A stretch of DNA of 64,000 nucleotides. Source: LGRD01 sp031415135 (GTDB taxonomy: Bacteria; Pseudomonadota; Gammaproteobacteria; Burkholderiales; Burkholderiaceae_C). Shown here one piece after another: positions 17,416 through 24,594 of the stretch. Position numbers and translations under genes: made by a program. The notes under the pieces are model-generated. The model worked only from the letters and a program-made list of their open reading frames with translations, was not told the DNA's origin and did not search any database. Every line of letters starts with the position of its first letter. Within the stretch, counting starts at the first letter, position 1. The DNA is taken from NCBI GenBank assembly GCA_031415135.1, contig JANORB010000078.1, forward strand, positions 1-64,000. The letters run 5' to 3'.

Positions 17416-18063
17416 ATGCCCGACACCGACCCGTTTGACGCCAGCGCAACGGCGTCTGCCTCACTTCGAACCTTGGCTGCGCGCGGCGACATCCGGCGTT
17501 ATCGCAAAGGCACCTTGCTGATCGAAGAAGGCGATCGGGGCGACAACCTGTTCATCATTCTCAAAGGCCAGGTGCGCGCTTTTGCGACCGGCGATGACGA
17601 TCGCGAGGTCACGTTCGGCTATTACGGGCCGGGCGAGTACATGGGCGAGATCAGCCTGGACGGCGGGCCGCGCTCGGCCAGCGTGATGGTGGTGGAGCCC
17701 ACCACCTGTTCGGTGGTGACGCGGGCCTTGATCGAGCTGCACATCGCGCAGGACCCGCAGTTCGCGTTCGAGCTGCTCGCCAAGGTGATCCGGCGCGCGC
17801 GCATGTTGACCGCGCGCACCAAGGACTTGTCGCTCAACAGCGTCTACGGGCGCCTGGTCAAGCTATTGAATGCGCTTGCCGTGCCCGAGGCCGACGGCAC
17901 CCGAATCGTCGCTGAGCACAGCACCCACCAGGAGCTTGCCAACCATCTGGGCAGTTCGCGCGCGATGGTCACGCGCTTGCTGAAAGACCTGGCCACCAAC
18001 GGCAGCGTTGTGCAGGAAAAGCGCCGCCTGCGGTTGACGCGCGAGCTGCCGCCAAAGTGGTAG
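17416..18063 (+). CDS. CRP/FNR-family transcriptional regulator, probable cAMP type
   Basis: A 215-residue regulator. The cyclic-nucleotide-binding beta roll carries LIEEGDRGDNLFIILKGQV and the phosphate-binding cassette YMGEISLDGGPRSASVMV. The Glu and the Arg-Ser pair there are what cAMP-binding CRP proteins use, and there are no FNR-type cysteines. A long dimer helix precedes the winged helix-turn-helix STHQELANHLGSSRAMVTRL. The ATG at 17416 is chosen because the cNMP domain begins directly after it. Convergent with the subtilisin gene. A class III cyclase encoded 3.5 kb away could supply its ligand, but no site evidence links them. Confidence 0.85.
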   Translation: MPDTDPFDASATASASLRTLAARGDIRRYRKGTLLIEEGDRGDNLFIILKGQVRAFATGDDDREVTFGYYGPGEYMGEISLDGGPRSASVMVVEPTTCSVVTRALIELHIAQDPQFAFELLAKVIRRARMLTARTKDLSLNSVYGRLVKLLNALAVPEADGTRIVAEHSTHQELANHLGSSRAMVTRLLKDLATNGSVVQEKRRLRLTRELPPKW

Positions 18064-18075
18064 CGGCGGCGCAGA

Positions 18076-18094
18076 GCCAAAACGCCTAAAGGCG
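18076..18094. terminator. Weak hairpin between convergent crp-like and protease genes
   Basis: The sequence AAAACGCCTAAAGGCGCTTT can fold into a short CGCC/GGCG stem with an AT-rich loop, flanked by A runs on one side and CTTTC on the other. It overlaps the protease stop codon. It could act as a small bidirectional terminator for the two convergent genes, but the stem is only four to five base pairs. Confidence 0.3.
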
Positions 18095-20215
18095 CTTTCG
18101 GCCGTCGCGAGGGTCGATCTTGGGCTTGTGCCCGGCTTTCGCACTGGGCAACGGTTTTGGTTCTTTCGGTAGGTCGTATTCGATCTGCACGCGCGTCTTG
18201 CCGGCCGCCATTTGATTCGCCACGTAGCGCGTGGCCTGGGGTGCGGCGACGCTGGTGCCGTTCATGCGCCGGCTCACGTTGCCGCGGTTGCCTGGCACGC
18301 GAACGCCAGGGTGGGTTTTGCCGGCGTCCGATTTCGCGGCAAACGGGAGATAGCGTTTTTCACCTTGCTGATCTTTCCAGTCTTCCGGCGGGGCGCCCGA
18401 GTAGTCGGCCATCGGCCCGTCGGTGGCTGCACCCCGATACCCGCCGACCGCAAACGCATGCGCTCCGGTGGCCAGGTTGCTCAGCGTGTTGGTCGTTCGA
18501 ATCACGCGCTCGAAGCCCCGCTTTTCGACTTTCACCGAAAAGAAGCGCGCCGCCTGCGGGCGCCGGGTTCCGACCTCGTCACGTTCGACCCAGCACTGCA
18601 CCCGCAGCGCCGACTTGCCACCGTTCTTGACCGTCACCCGCCAAGGGCCGGCGGTGGCGAGCGTCTGCCGGCGTGGGCTGTGCACGGTGCCGCACACCAC
18701 CAGCGTCACCATCGTTCGGTCGGTCGCTTGAACCACCTTGGGAAACAAGAACAGCGCGGCGGTGCGCTTGCGTGCCCGAACTTCCGGCGTGTCGGTGGAG
18801 GTGAAGCCGTCTTCAAGCACGGACTCTCGTTTCGACCCGGACACCGCCATCTCCAAGCCTTCAGGCGTGGTGACCGTCACCGTGATCGTCGACAGATCGG
18901 CCTTCGGCGGCAGCCAGAACTCCACGAACGTGTCGAAGGGCGTCGATGGCGGGACAAACAGGCCCAGGCTCGCGCTGCGTCGCGCAGGCACATCCAGCTG
19001 CGCGTGCGACTCGGCGTCCCGGCTGTTGCCGGCGGCCAGCGTGGCTGCCAAGTGTTCGTCGGCGGCCAGCAGTTCATCCAGCGCGCACTCGAACATCGCG
19101 CCGCCCGAGTGCGAGCCCGCGGTGGAGCCATACGACAGGTTCACCACCACCGGCACCCGCGAGCCGACCGCGTGCGTGAAGCGGGCCCGTGCCTGCTGCA
19201 GGATGAACCGCAGCGCGTCCAGCGCGTTCACCGGCATCCAGCGGCCGGAAGAAACTTCGACCTGTTCGCGCGGAAGGTTCACGAAAATCAATGGGCAGCG
19301 CGACGCGGCATCTCCTGGCTCGCCGTGGAGATCGTCGCCCATTTCATAGCCCGGCCGCATGCCGCGCAAATTGGGCGGCCGGCCGGCCGCCACCGCCATC
19401 ACGCTGCCGCCATGCGATTCACGCGACAGCAGCGCCCGGTTGGGTTTGAGCCAGCAGGCGTTCTCTAGCGTTGCGAACGCCGCCTGATAGCAGAGGATTT
19501 CGTCCAGGATGCCGCCGGGTTGGGACTGTTTCATGAACGCCGTCATTGCGGGCCGCTCCAGCACACGGCCGTCTTTGAACCCGTTGGGAGGATCCCACGG
19601 AGGGTTGGTCTCGTCATAGGTCGTTTGCAACCAGATCAGCGCCAGCCGGGTGTGGCCCGCTGGATCGAGCAAGTCGGGGTGAGCGAACGGGCAGCCGTCG
19701 TCAATGATGCCCATCACCACCTCGGCCGGCTCGGGCGGCATTGGCCTTGGCTTGTCGCCTTTCGGTGGCGTGGGTGGGGCCGGGTTCTGCTGGCCCATGT
19801 CGCGGCTGCGCCCGCGCGGGTAGCCCAACTGCAAGCGCGCCACATCAGGATGCTTCAACAGCCGCAGCACCCGCTCGTTCAGCTCATCGTTGGTCAAGTC
19901 TTTGGTGATGACACGCAAGGTGGCGAACCTGGACACTTCGGTGTTGACCATCGGATGCAAGTACGCTGCTTCCACGTCCACGCTGTCGAGGAGGTCCAGT
20001 TCTTCCCAGCCCCGACTGTCAGGGCTGCGCTCCACGATGAACGACAGGCGCTCGGGGAACTCACCGGCGCCTCCCTGAAGGCTTCGAAAGTTCGTCAACT
20101 CGGCCCAGCGCAAGTAGGGGTCGCGCGACGGTGGCGTGGTGAAGCTATCGTCATTGAACCAATAGTCGTCGATCTGAAGGATGTTGTGGCTTGAAGTGGC
20201 TCGCTGGGTGGCCAT
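18086..20215 (-). CDS. Cytoplasmic S8 (subtilisin-like) serine protease with long N-terminal region
   Basis: A 709-residue S8 protease without signal peptide. Residues 1-165 are a non-catalytic N-terminal part ending in a Pro-rich linker (PPTPPKGDKPRPMPP). The catalytic triad is Asp172 (GIIDDGCPF), His268 (ESHGGSVMAV) and Ser655 (NGTSVAAPQ); the oxyanion Asn is in AAGNSRDAE. Between His and Ser an inserted beta-sandwich-like segment (about residues 405-560) has sequences such as FVEFWLPPKADLST. It lies 12 bases after the PAP2/haloperoxidase-like gene with GGAG upstream of its ATG, hence last gene of a probable operon. An intracellular effector or processing protease is likely; the substrate is unknown. 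Confidence 0.8.
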   Translation of the reverse strand: MATQRATSSHNILQIDDYWFNDDSFTTPPSRDPYLRWAELTNFRSLQGGAGEFPERLSFIVERSPDSRGWEELDLLDSVDVEAAYLHPMVNTEVSRFATLRVITKDLTNDELNERVLRLLKHPDVARLQLGYPRGRSRDMGQQNPAPPTPPKGDKPRPMPPEPAEVVMGIIDDGCPFAHPDLLDPAGHTRLALIWLQTTYDETNPPWDPPNGFKDGRVLERPAMTAFMKQSQPGGILDEILCYQAAFATLENACWLKPNRALLSRESHGGSVMAVAAGRPPNLRGMRPGYEMGDDLHGEPGDAASRCPLIFVNLPREQVEVSSGRWMPVNALDALRFILQQARARFTHAVGSRVPVVVNLSYGSTAGSHSGGAMFECALDELLAADEHLAATLAAGNSRDAESHAQLDVPARRSASLGLFVPPSTPFDTFVEFWLPPKADLSTITVTVTTPEGLEMAVSGSKRESVLEDGFTSTDTPEVRARKRTAALFLFPKVVQATDRTMVTLVVCGTVHSPRRQTLATAGPWRVTVKNGGKSALRVQCWVERDEVGTRRPQAARFFSVKVEKRGFERVIRTTNTLSNLATGAHAFAVGGYRGAATDGPMADYSGAPPEDWKDQQGEKRYLPFAAKSDAGKTHPGVRVPGNRGNVSRRMNGTSVAAPQATRYVANQMAAGKTRVQIEYDLPKEPKPLPSAKAGHKPKIDPRDGRKRL

Positions 20216-20227
20216 GGGTCGCTCCGT

Positions 20228-21502
20228 TCAGCAGCGTGGCCAATCAGCCCATTCGGCGAGCGCCCTTGTCCAGGCGCGGCCGAGCAGCGTGTCGCGCTTC
20301 TCGGGTGTGACCGGTGCCTGAAGAATCGTCCCCTCGGTCTCGCTGGGCTTTTCGTAGTCCAGCGGCATGAAATAGGGTGCAAGCGTTTGCTGCGCGGGGT
20401 CGTTCTTGTCCATCGGCTGGTGGCGGTCAAAGTCCTTCAGCAACTCGGGCCGCGGCTTGCCGTACTCCATGGTTCTTTTGCCGTTGAACTTTCGAGCCTG
20501 CCACCCGCAGCCTCGGCAACGGTGCAGCACGTATTCGGCAATCGTCTCGCCGACCATGCGCCCAGCCACGTTGTCGATCTGGAAATGAACGCCGGCCACC
20601 ACCCGGTTGTCAGAAATGCGCTTGGCCAGGCGCTGCAGCTGCTGGCGCAACGCCAGATCATTGCGGTTGCCGGAATCGTCTTGGTCGAACGGGCATTGCC
20701 CGCTGAGTTCTTGCAGCAAGCGCGCCACGAGAAACGCCTCGGCCGCATGGCCGCACGGAAAGGCGCCGAAGCGCCGCGGGTTGATCATCGGCTGGATGCT
20801 GGGCGAATAGGCGGTGGGCCGCGGGCAACCGAATGCGTGCTTGGCGATCTGGTTGACATGCGACAAGCACTGCAGCGCGATCGACAGCAACTCCAGCGTG
20901 CGCGGCTTGTCGGTCGAATTCAGGTCGACGATGCTGGCCCAGAACTGCATCGGAATACCGATCTGGCTGACGATCTCGGCCATACGTTCGTTGCGCAGGT
21001 CGCCCATGTCGAAAACGCCTTGGGTCTGCGCTTCGAACAGTGCGGCAGGCGGGCGCGAAATTTCGATGATGCGGTGGGTTTCGACCGCGCCCCACGAGCC
21101 GTTCGCGCTGATCCTGGGCACGACATGCCGCGCCGAAACCATGCCCTTCTTCGACACCGTGAGGTGCAACGGCTGCATCAGTTCGGTCATGCAGTTTTCG
21201 ACCCGAATGTCGTCGGCCCAATCGTCGGACCGCTCAATGTCGAGGAAGGGCGGCAGTCCGTCGGGCGCGCTGCCTTGCTTGCGCAGCGGATTCCACAGCG
21301 TCACGATCCGCCGCTGCACCAGTTCTTCGCGGCTGGATGTGAGGGCAAAGGAGGTGGCAGGGTCTGCGCCTGGCAGGATCACCGACCCGAAACCTTGGAA
21401 CCCCTGGAATCCCTGGAACCCTTGGAACCCCTGAAAGCCTTGGAATCCCTGGAACCCCTGAAAGCCCTGAAATCCTTGAAATGAACCGTTGTATCCCGCC
21501 AT
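20228..21502 (-). CDS. PAP2/vanadium-haloperoxidase-like enzyme with (FQG)10 N-terminus
   Basis: A 424-residue protein with an AAGGAG ribosome binding site. Residues 8-37 are ten exact FQG repeats; the rest is globular, with no signal peptide or membrane helix. The core matches the vanadate/phosphate-binding site of the PAP2/haloperoxidase superfamily: Lys221 and Arg228 (KHAFGCPRP, spacing 7), PCGH at 249-252, and Arg300 with His306 (NRVVAGVHFQID, spacing 6). These spacings are those of vanadium chloroperoxidases, although the usual Ser of PSGH is Cys250. Soluble location and spacing favour a haloperoxidase-like enzyme over a membrane phosphatase. Its neighbours are a nucleotide cyclase upstream and a protease downstream. 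The repeat may be a targeting or recognition tag; this is speculation. Confidence 0.75.
   Translation of the reverse strand: MAGYNGSFQGFQGFQGFQGFQGFQGFQGFQGFQGFQGFGSVILPGADPATSFALTSSREELVQRRIVTLWNPLRKQGSAPDGLPPFLDIERSDDWADDIRVENCMTELMQPLHLTVSKKGMVSARHVVPRISANGSWGAVETHRIIEISRPPAALFEAQTQGVFDMGDLRNERMAEIVSQIGIPMQFWASIVDLNSTDKPRTLELLSIALQCLSHVNQIAKHAFGCPRPTAYSPSIQPMINPRRFGAFPCGHAAEAFLVARLLQELSGQCPFDQDDSGNRNDLALRQQLQRLAKRISDNRVVAGVHFQIDNVAGRMVGETIAEYVLHRCRGCGWQARKFNGKRTMEYGKPRPELLKDFDRHQPMDKNDPAQQTLAPYFMPLDYEKPSETEGTILQAPVTPEKRDTLLGRAWTRALAEWADWPRC
21393..21482. repeat. Ten tandem 9-bp units encoding FQG
   Basis: Ten contiguous 9-bp units of the form CCYTGRAAN on the plus strand encode FQG on the minus strand, in frame within the PAP2-like gene. 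The Gln codon alternates CAG/CAA, the Phe codon TTC/TTT and the Gly third base also varies. The array is therefore not a recent perfect expansion; the amino-acid sequence, rather than the DNA, is conserved. Confidence 0.95.
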
Positions 21503-21549
21503 GGCGAACTCCTTCTTTTGAGTTTGGATTCGATTGCCGCAGTCTGACT

Positions 21550-23415
21550 TCAGCCCATCGGCAGACCAGCCGACGCGAGCGCTCGGGCGAATCTCTGGTT
21601 CTGTTCGCTGTCAACGGCCGCACGCGCTAGAAACTGGCGGACGCTCGAGTTGGGCTCCACGGCCAGCAGGCGCTTGACCGTTTGGCAGGCGTCTTCGATC
21701 GAACCCACCATGACCTGTGCGACCGCCAGGGTTCGATACGCCGAGCCGTGCATGCAGTTGGCCTGGATGGCTCGCTCTGCAAGTTGGATGGCGCGCGGGT
21801 ACGCCTGCGCTGTCGACGCAGCCGAAGAACTGAGCGAGTCGTAGTAGAAGCGAAGCGGGTCCAGCGGCGTCAGCTGCAACGACCTTTCACTCGCTTCCAG
21901 CGCCGCCCCCGCCTCACCCATGAAGCCATGCGCAACCCCCTTCAGCAACCACGCCAACGGCTCGTTCGGATTGCTGGCCAGGGCCAGGTCGTAGTAGCCG
22001 CGGGCGCTGGCCATGTCGCGGTTCACGCCGGCCTCTACCGAGCCGGTCATCGCCAGCGCGAGTGACGAGCGCGGGTCGTGGTCTAGGGCGCGCTGGGCGA
22101 AGTCGCTGGCTTGCGCGCCGTCGCGCCGGACGTCGGCCGACCAGCCCTGAACGATCTTGAACACATGCCAGCGCGCCAGCCAGGCGGCGGGCGCGGCGTT
22201 GCGCGGCGCGCGATCGCGCAGCGCCTCGAGCATCAGCCGGGCGCGGTCGAAGTCGGTGCGCGAGAAGCGGTGCAGCAGCGTCACCGCCGACAGGTACAGC
22301 GTGTGCGCCGCCAGGTTGGGCAGCGGCCGGCCGTGCGCGATGGTCAACTCGGTGCGGGTGAGCGCGGCCAACACGTCGGTCACGGCGCGCGCGACCACGT
22401 CGCTGTCGGTGCTGAGCACGTCTGTGTTGCGGCACGAAAAAACCCGCGCCCAAACCACTTCGCCACTGCCGCAATGCACGAGCTCCAGACACGCTTGCAG
22501 GTGCCCATCGCTCTCGTCGCAGCGGCCTGCAAGCACATAGTTCGCCGCCAGCATGGCGCCGGCAGCGGTCTGCCCCATGTCTCGCCCGCGGAAGGCATTG
22601 GCCGACAGCGATGAGATCACCCGCAGCATCGGGCTCTGCGACAGCGCTGCCGTCAGTTGATCGACAAACACATCGGCGCCGCCCAGCGCGCGCGGGCCGG
22701 CGCGCTGCGTGGTCAGCGGCAGCACCGCGAGGATGGCGCAATGGGCGGCGCCGGCGTCGTTGGCGGCCGGCATCAACGGCAACGCCGCGGGCATGCCGCT
22801 GGCGGGCTTCAGCTGATAAGCCCGAACCGGCTCGACCACGTTCTTGAGAAAACACTCGCCCAGGTCGCGCAACTCGCCGTCCACGAGGTCGGTCAGGCGG
22901 TCGCGCACGCTGGAACTCAGCACCGTCTCGCCCGGCCCCGCCAGTGTGGTGACCCGCGCTGCCAGGTTGACGCCCCGGCCATACACCGCGTTCTCGTCCA
23001 CGATCACGTCGGCACAATGAACGCCGATCCGAAGCGCCACGGTGTCATCGGCGCCGCGCCCGCCGTTGGCAAGCGCAGCCTGCCCATGCATTTGCAGCGC
23101 GCACGCCGCCGCTCGGCGCGAGTCGGAAAATTTGATCAAGAGGCCGTCGCCTCGACGTTCCAGGATCGTCCCGCCATGCAAGGGAACCACCTCGTTCGCG
23201 AGCCGCCGAAGCAACAAGCGGATGCGGCTGACGTTGTCCTTCTCATCCTGCTCGATCAATCGCACTGACTCGACGACATCCGCGAACATGATGGTCATCG
23301 TTTCAATGTGCAGTTCAGCGTCGAAAGACGGCGCGACCACGTTAGTCTCCGAGTGATGCACCAGGCCGGTTCCGCAGGATATCGAATCCAGCAAGGCGTT
23401 GGATAGGGACTTCAC
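21550..23415 (-). CDS. Class III nucleotide cyclase with TolB-like and TPR region
   Basis: A 621-residue protein read from a GTG at 23415; longer frames are Arg-rich and non-coding. Residues about 37-200 form a class III cyclase: metal-binding Asp46 (MFADVVESV) and Asp90 (RRGDGLLIKF), and the transition-state pair Asn150/Arg154 (NLAAR). The residue usually Lys in adenylate cyclases aligns with Glu86, and the usual Asp with Ala143, so GTP rather than ATP may be preferred. Residues about 227-350 resemble the TolB-N-like module common in these proteins (ANYVLAGRCDES). TPR-like helices follow to the end. No membrane segment. It lies between a LuxR gene and the PAP2-like gene on one strand, so the product may signal to, or be controlled by, that module. 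Confidence 0.75.
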   Translation of the reverse strand: MKSLSNALLDSISCGTGLVHHSETNVVAPSFDAELHIETMTIMFADVVESVRLIEQDEKDNVSRIRLLLRRLANEVVPLHGGTILERRGDGLLIKFSDSRRAAACALQMHGQAALANGGRGADDTVALRIGVHCADVIVDENAVYGRGVNLAARVTTLAGPGETVLSSSVRDRLTDLVDGELRDLGECFLKNVVEPVRAYQLKPASGMPAALPLMPAANDAGAAHCAILAVLPLTTQRAGPRALGGADVFVDQLTAALSQSPMLRVISSLSANAFRGRDMGQTAAGAMLAANYVLAGRCDESDGHLQACLELVHCGSGEVVWARVFSCRNTDVLSTDSDVVARAVTDVLAALTRTELTIAHGRPLPNLAAHTLYLSAVTLLHRFSRTDFDRARLMLEALRDRAPRNAAPAAWLARWHVFKIVQGWSADVRRDGAQASDFAQRALDHDPRSSLALAMTGSVEAGVNRDMASARGYYDLALASNPNEPLAWLLKGVAHGFMGEAGAALEASERSLQLTPLDPLRFYYDSLSSSAASTAQAYPRAIQLAERAIQANCMHGSAYRTLAVAQVMVGSIEDACQTVKRLLAVEPNSSVRQFLARAAVDSEQNQRFARALASAGLPMG

Positions 23416-23512
23416 CCGCCAGCCGGCGCCCCTGCGCTGCGTCAGCGCACTGCTCACAACAGGAGCGCACCGCGGCCCGCCCCCGAGCCGCCGATTGGAA
23501 AGCGACGCCGAT

Positions 23513-24322
23513 TCAGGCCGGCAGTTCATCAGCGAAGTCCAACGCAGCCGCGCCGATGGACAGCGCCATGGCATGCGCCGCCGTCGCGGCACCGTTGTCG
23601 CAAGCGCGTGTTGCGTTGCGCAGCACTGAAACCAAGGGCGGCAACTTCGACACCTGCCGGATGAGCGCGCGAATATTGTTGGCGCCGGTCTTGGCCCGCA
23701 CGCTGCTGATCTGCGTGCGAATGGTGTGCATCGACGTTCCCTGCCCGCAGGCAATGTCGCCCGGTTCAAGCCCGTCGCACAGTGCCGTCAGAACGCGCGT
23801 TTCCGCATGGGTCAGTGCATGGTTGCGGGCAAACCACTGCACGGCAAGCTCGCCGCAGACCACCCGCTTGCCCAGCACCACCAACAACGCCGCAGCGTGC
23901 CCCATGCCGGCGGCGGCCAACGGCACGACGGCGATGTTCACCTCATGCGGGCTCTCGCCCACCGTCAACAGCCGGCGCAGGCCGCGCCGCGCGGCGCTCT
24001 GCAGGGCTTCGTGCAGCGCTGCGGCGTCTGGCGGGCGCCGTGCGTGCAATGCGCCGCGCTGGAGTTGCAGCGGATGCTGCGCGCCCATCTCGCCGCGCGC
24101 CACGTGGTTGACGTGCAGCACCTCAAGGCGGTCATTGAGCAAGAGCATGCCGTAGTCGATTTCGTCGAGCATCGGGCCGAACCACTGTGCCGCTTCCGCA
24201 GCGCTCGCGCGGTCGGTGCGGCGCTCTGGCCCGGCGTACCGGTTCGGCAATGCTCTGTGCGCCGGGCCGCGCGGGTCGCGTGGATGGGGCAAGGCCTGGA
24301 TGGGCGTGGGCGCGTGAAGCAT
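23513..24322 (-). CDS. LuxR-type transcriptional regulator with PAS-like sensor
   Basis: A 269-residue protein. The ATG at 24322 is preceded by AGGAGAG, so it is preferred over upstream starts. Residues about 50-165 look like a PAS domain (GPMLDEIDYGMLLLND at its start). The C-terminal HTH is of the LuxR/FixJ type: LTHAETRVLTALCDG, then GTSMHTIRTQISSVRAKTG. A 45-residue Ala-rich tail follows. It is the first gene of a minus-strand run with the cyclase, PAP2-like and protease genes (97-bp gap), so it may regulate that operon. The signal is unknown; no receiver phosphorylation site is present. Confidence 0.8.
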   Translation of the reverse strand: MLHAPTPIQALPHPRDPRGPAHRALPNRYAGPERRTDRASAAEAAQWFGPMLDEIDYGMLLLNDRLEVLHVNHVARGEMGAQHPLQLQRGALHARRPPDAAALHEALQSAARRGLRRLLTVGESPHEVNIAVVPLAAAGMGHAAALLVVLGKRVVCGELAVQWFARNHALTHAETRVLTALCDGLEPGDIACGQGTSMHTIRTQISSVRAKTGANNIRALIRQVSKLPPLVSVLRNATRACDNGAATAAHAMALSIGAAALDFADELPA

Positions 24323-24594
24323 GCGTTCTCTCCTGGTTTCCGCCCGGGCTCGCGTGGCCTGTAGCGGTGCCCAAATCCTAGATCGCAGCCTTCGCATGGT
24401 GTGGTCACTGCTGGAGTTCCGGGCGGCAAATATTTGCCACCTCAGGTTCGCCGCTCGATGCCCTGCGGTGGATGCGGCGCCGCAGGGGCGCCGTCGCTAG
24501 TTTTGGTGATGCCGAGATGCGCGTCGATTCCTACAGTGGGTCTGGCCGCGATGAGATGCGCGGAACCCCGTGAACCACCAAAGGGAGCCGATCG
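24323..24594. other. Divergent intergenic region
   Basis: The 272 bp separate the LuxR gene (minus) from the lipoprotein gene (plus). They should hold both promoters. I see no convincing -35/-10 pair, operator palindrome or small open frame, apart from the LuxR ribosome binding site (AGGAGAG) and a GGGAG element before the lipoprotein ATG. Confidence 0.4.

Noticed and set aside
21393..21482. Short tandem array as a CRISPR or minisatellite
   Set aside because: Units are 9 bp, contiguous without spacers and in frame, so it is a coding repeat.
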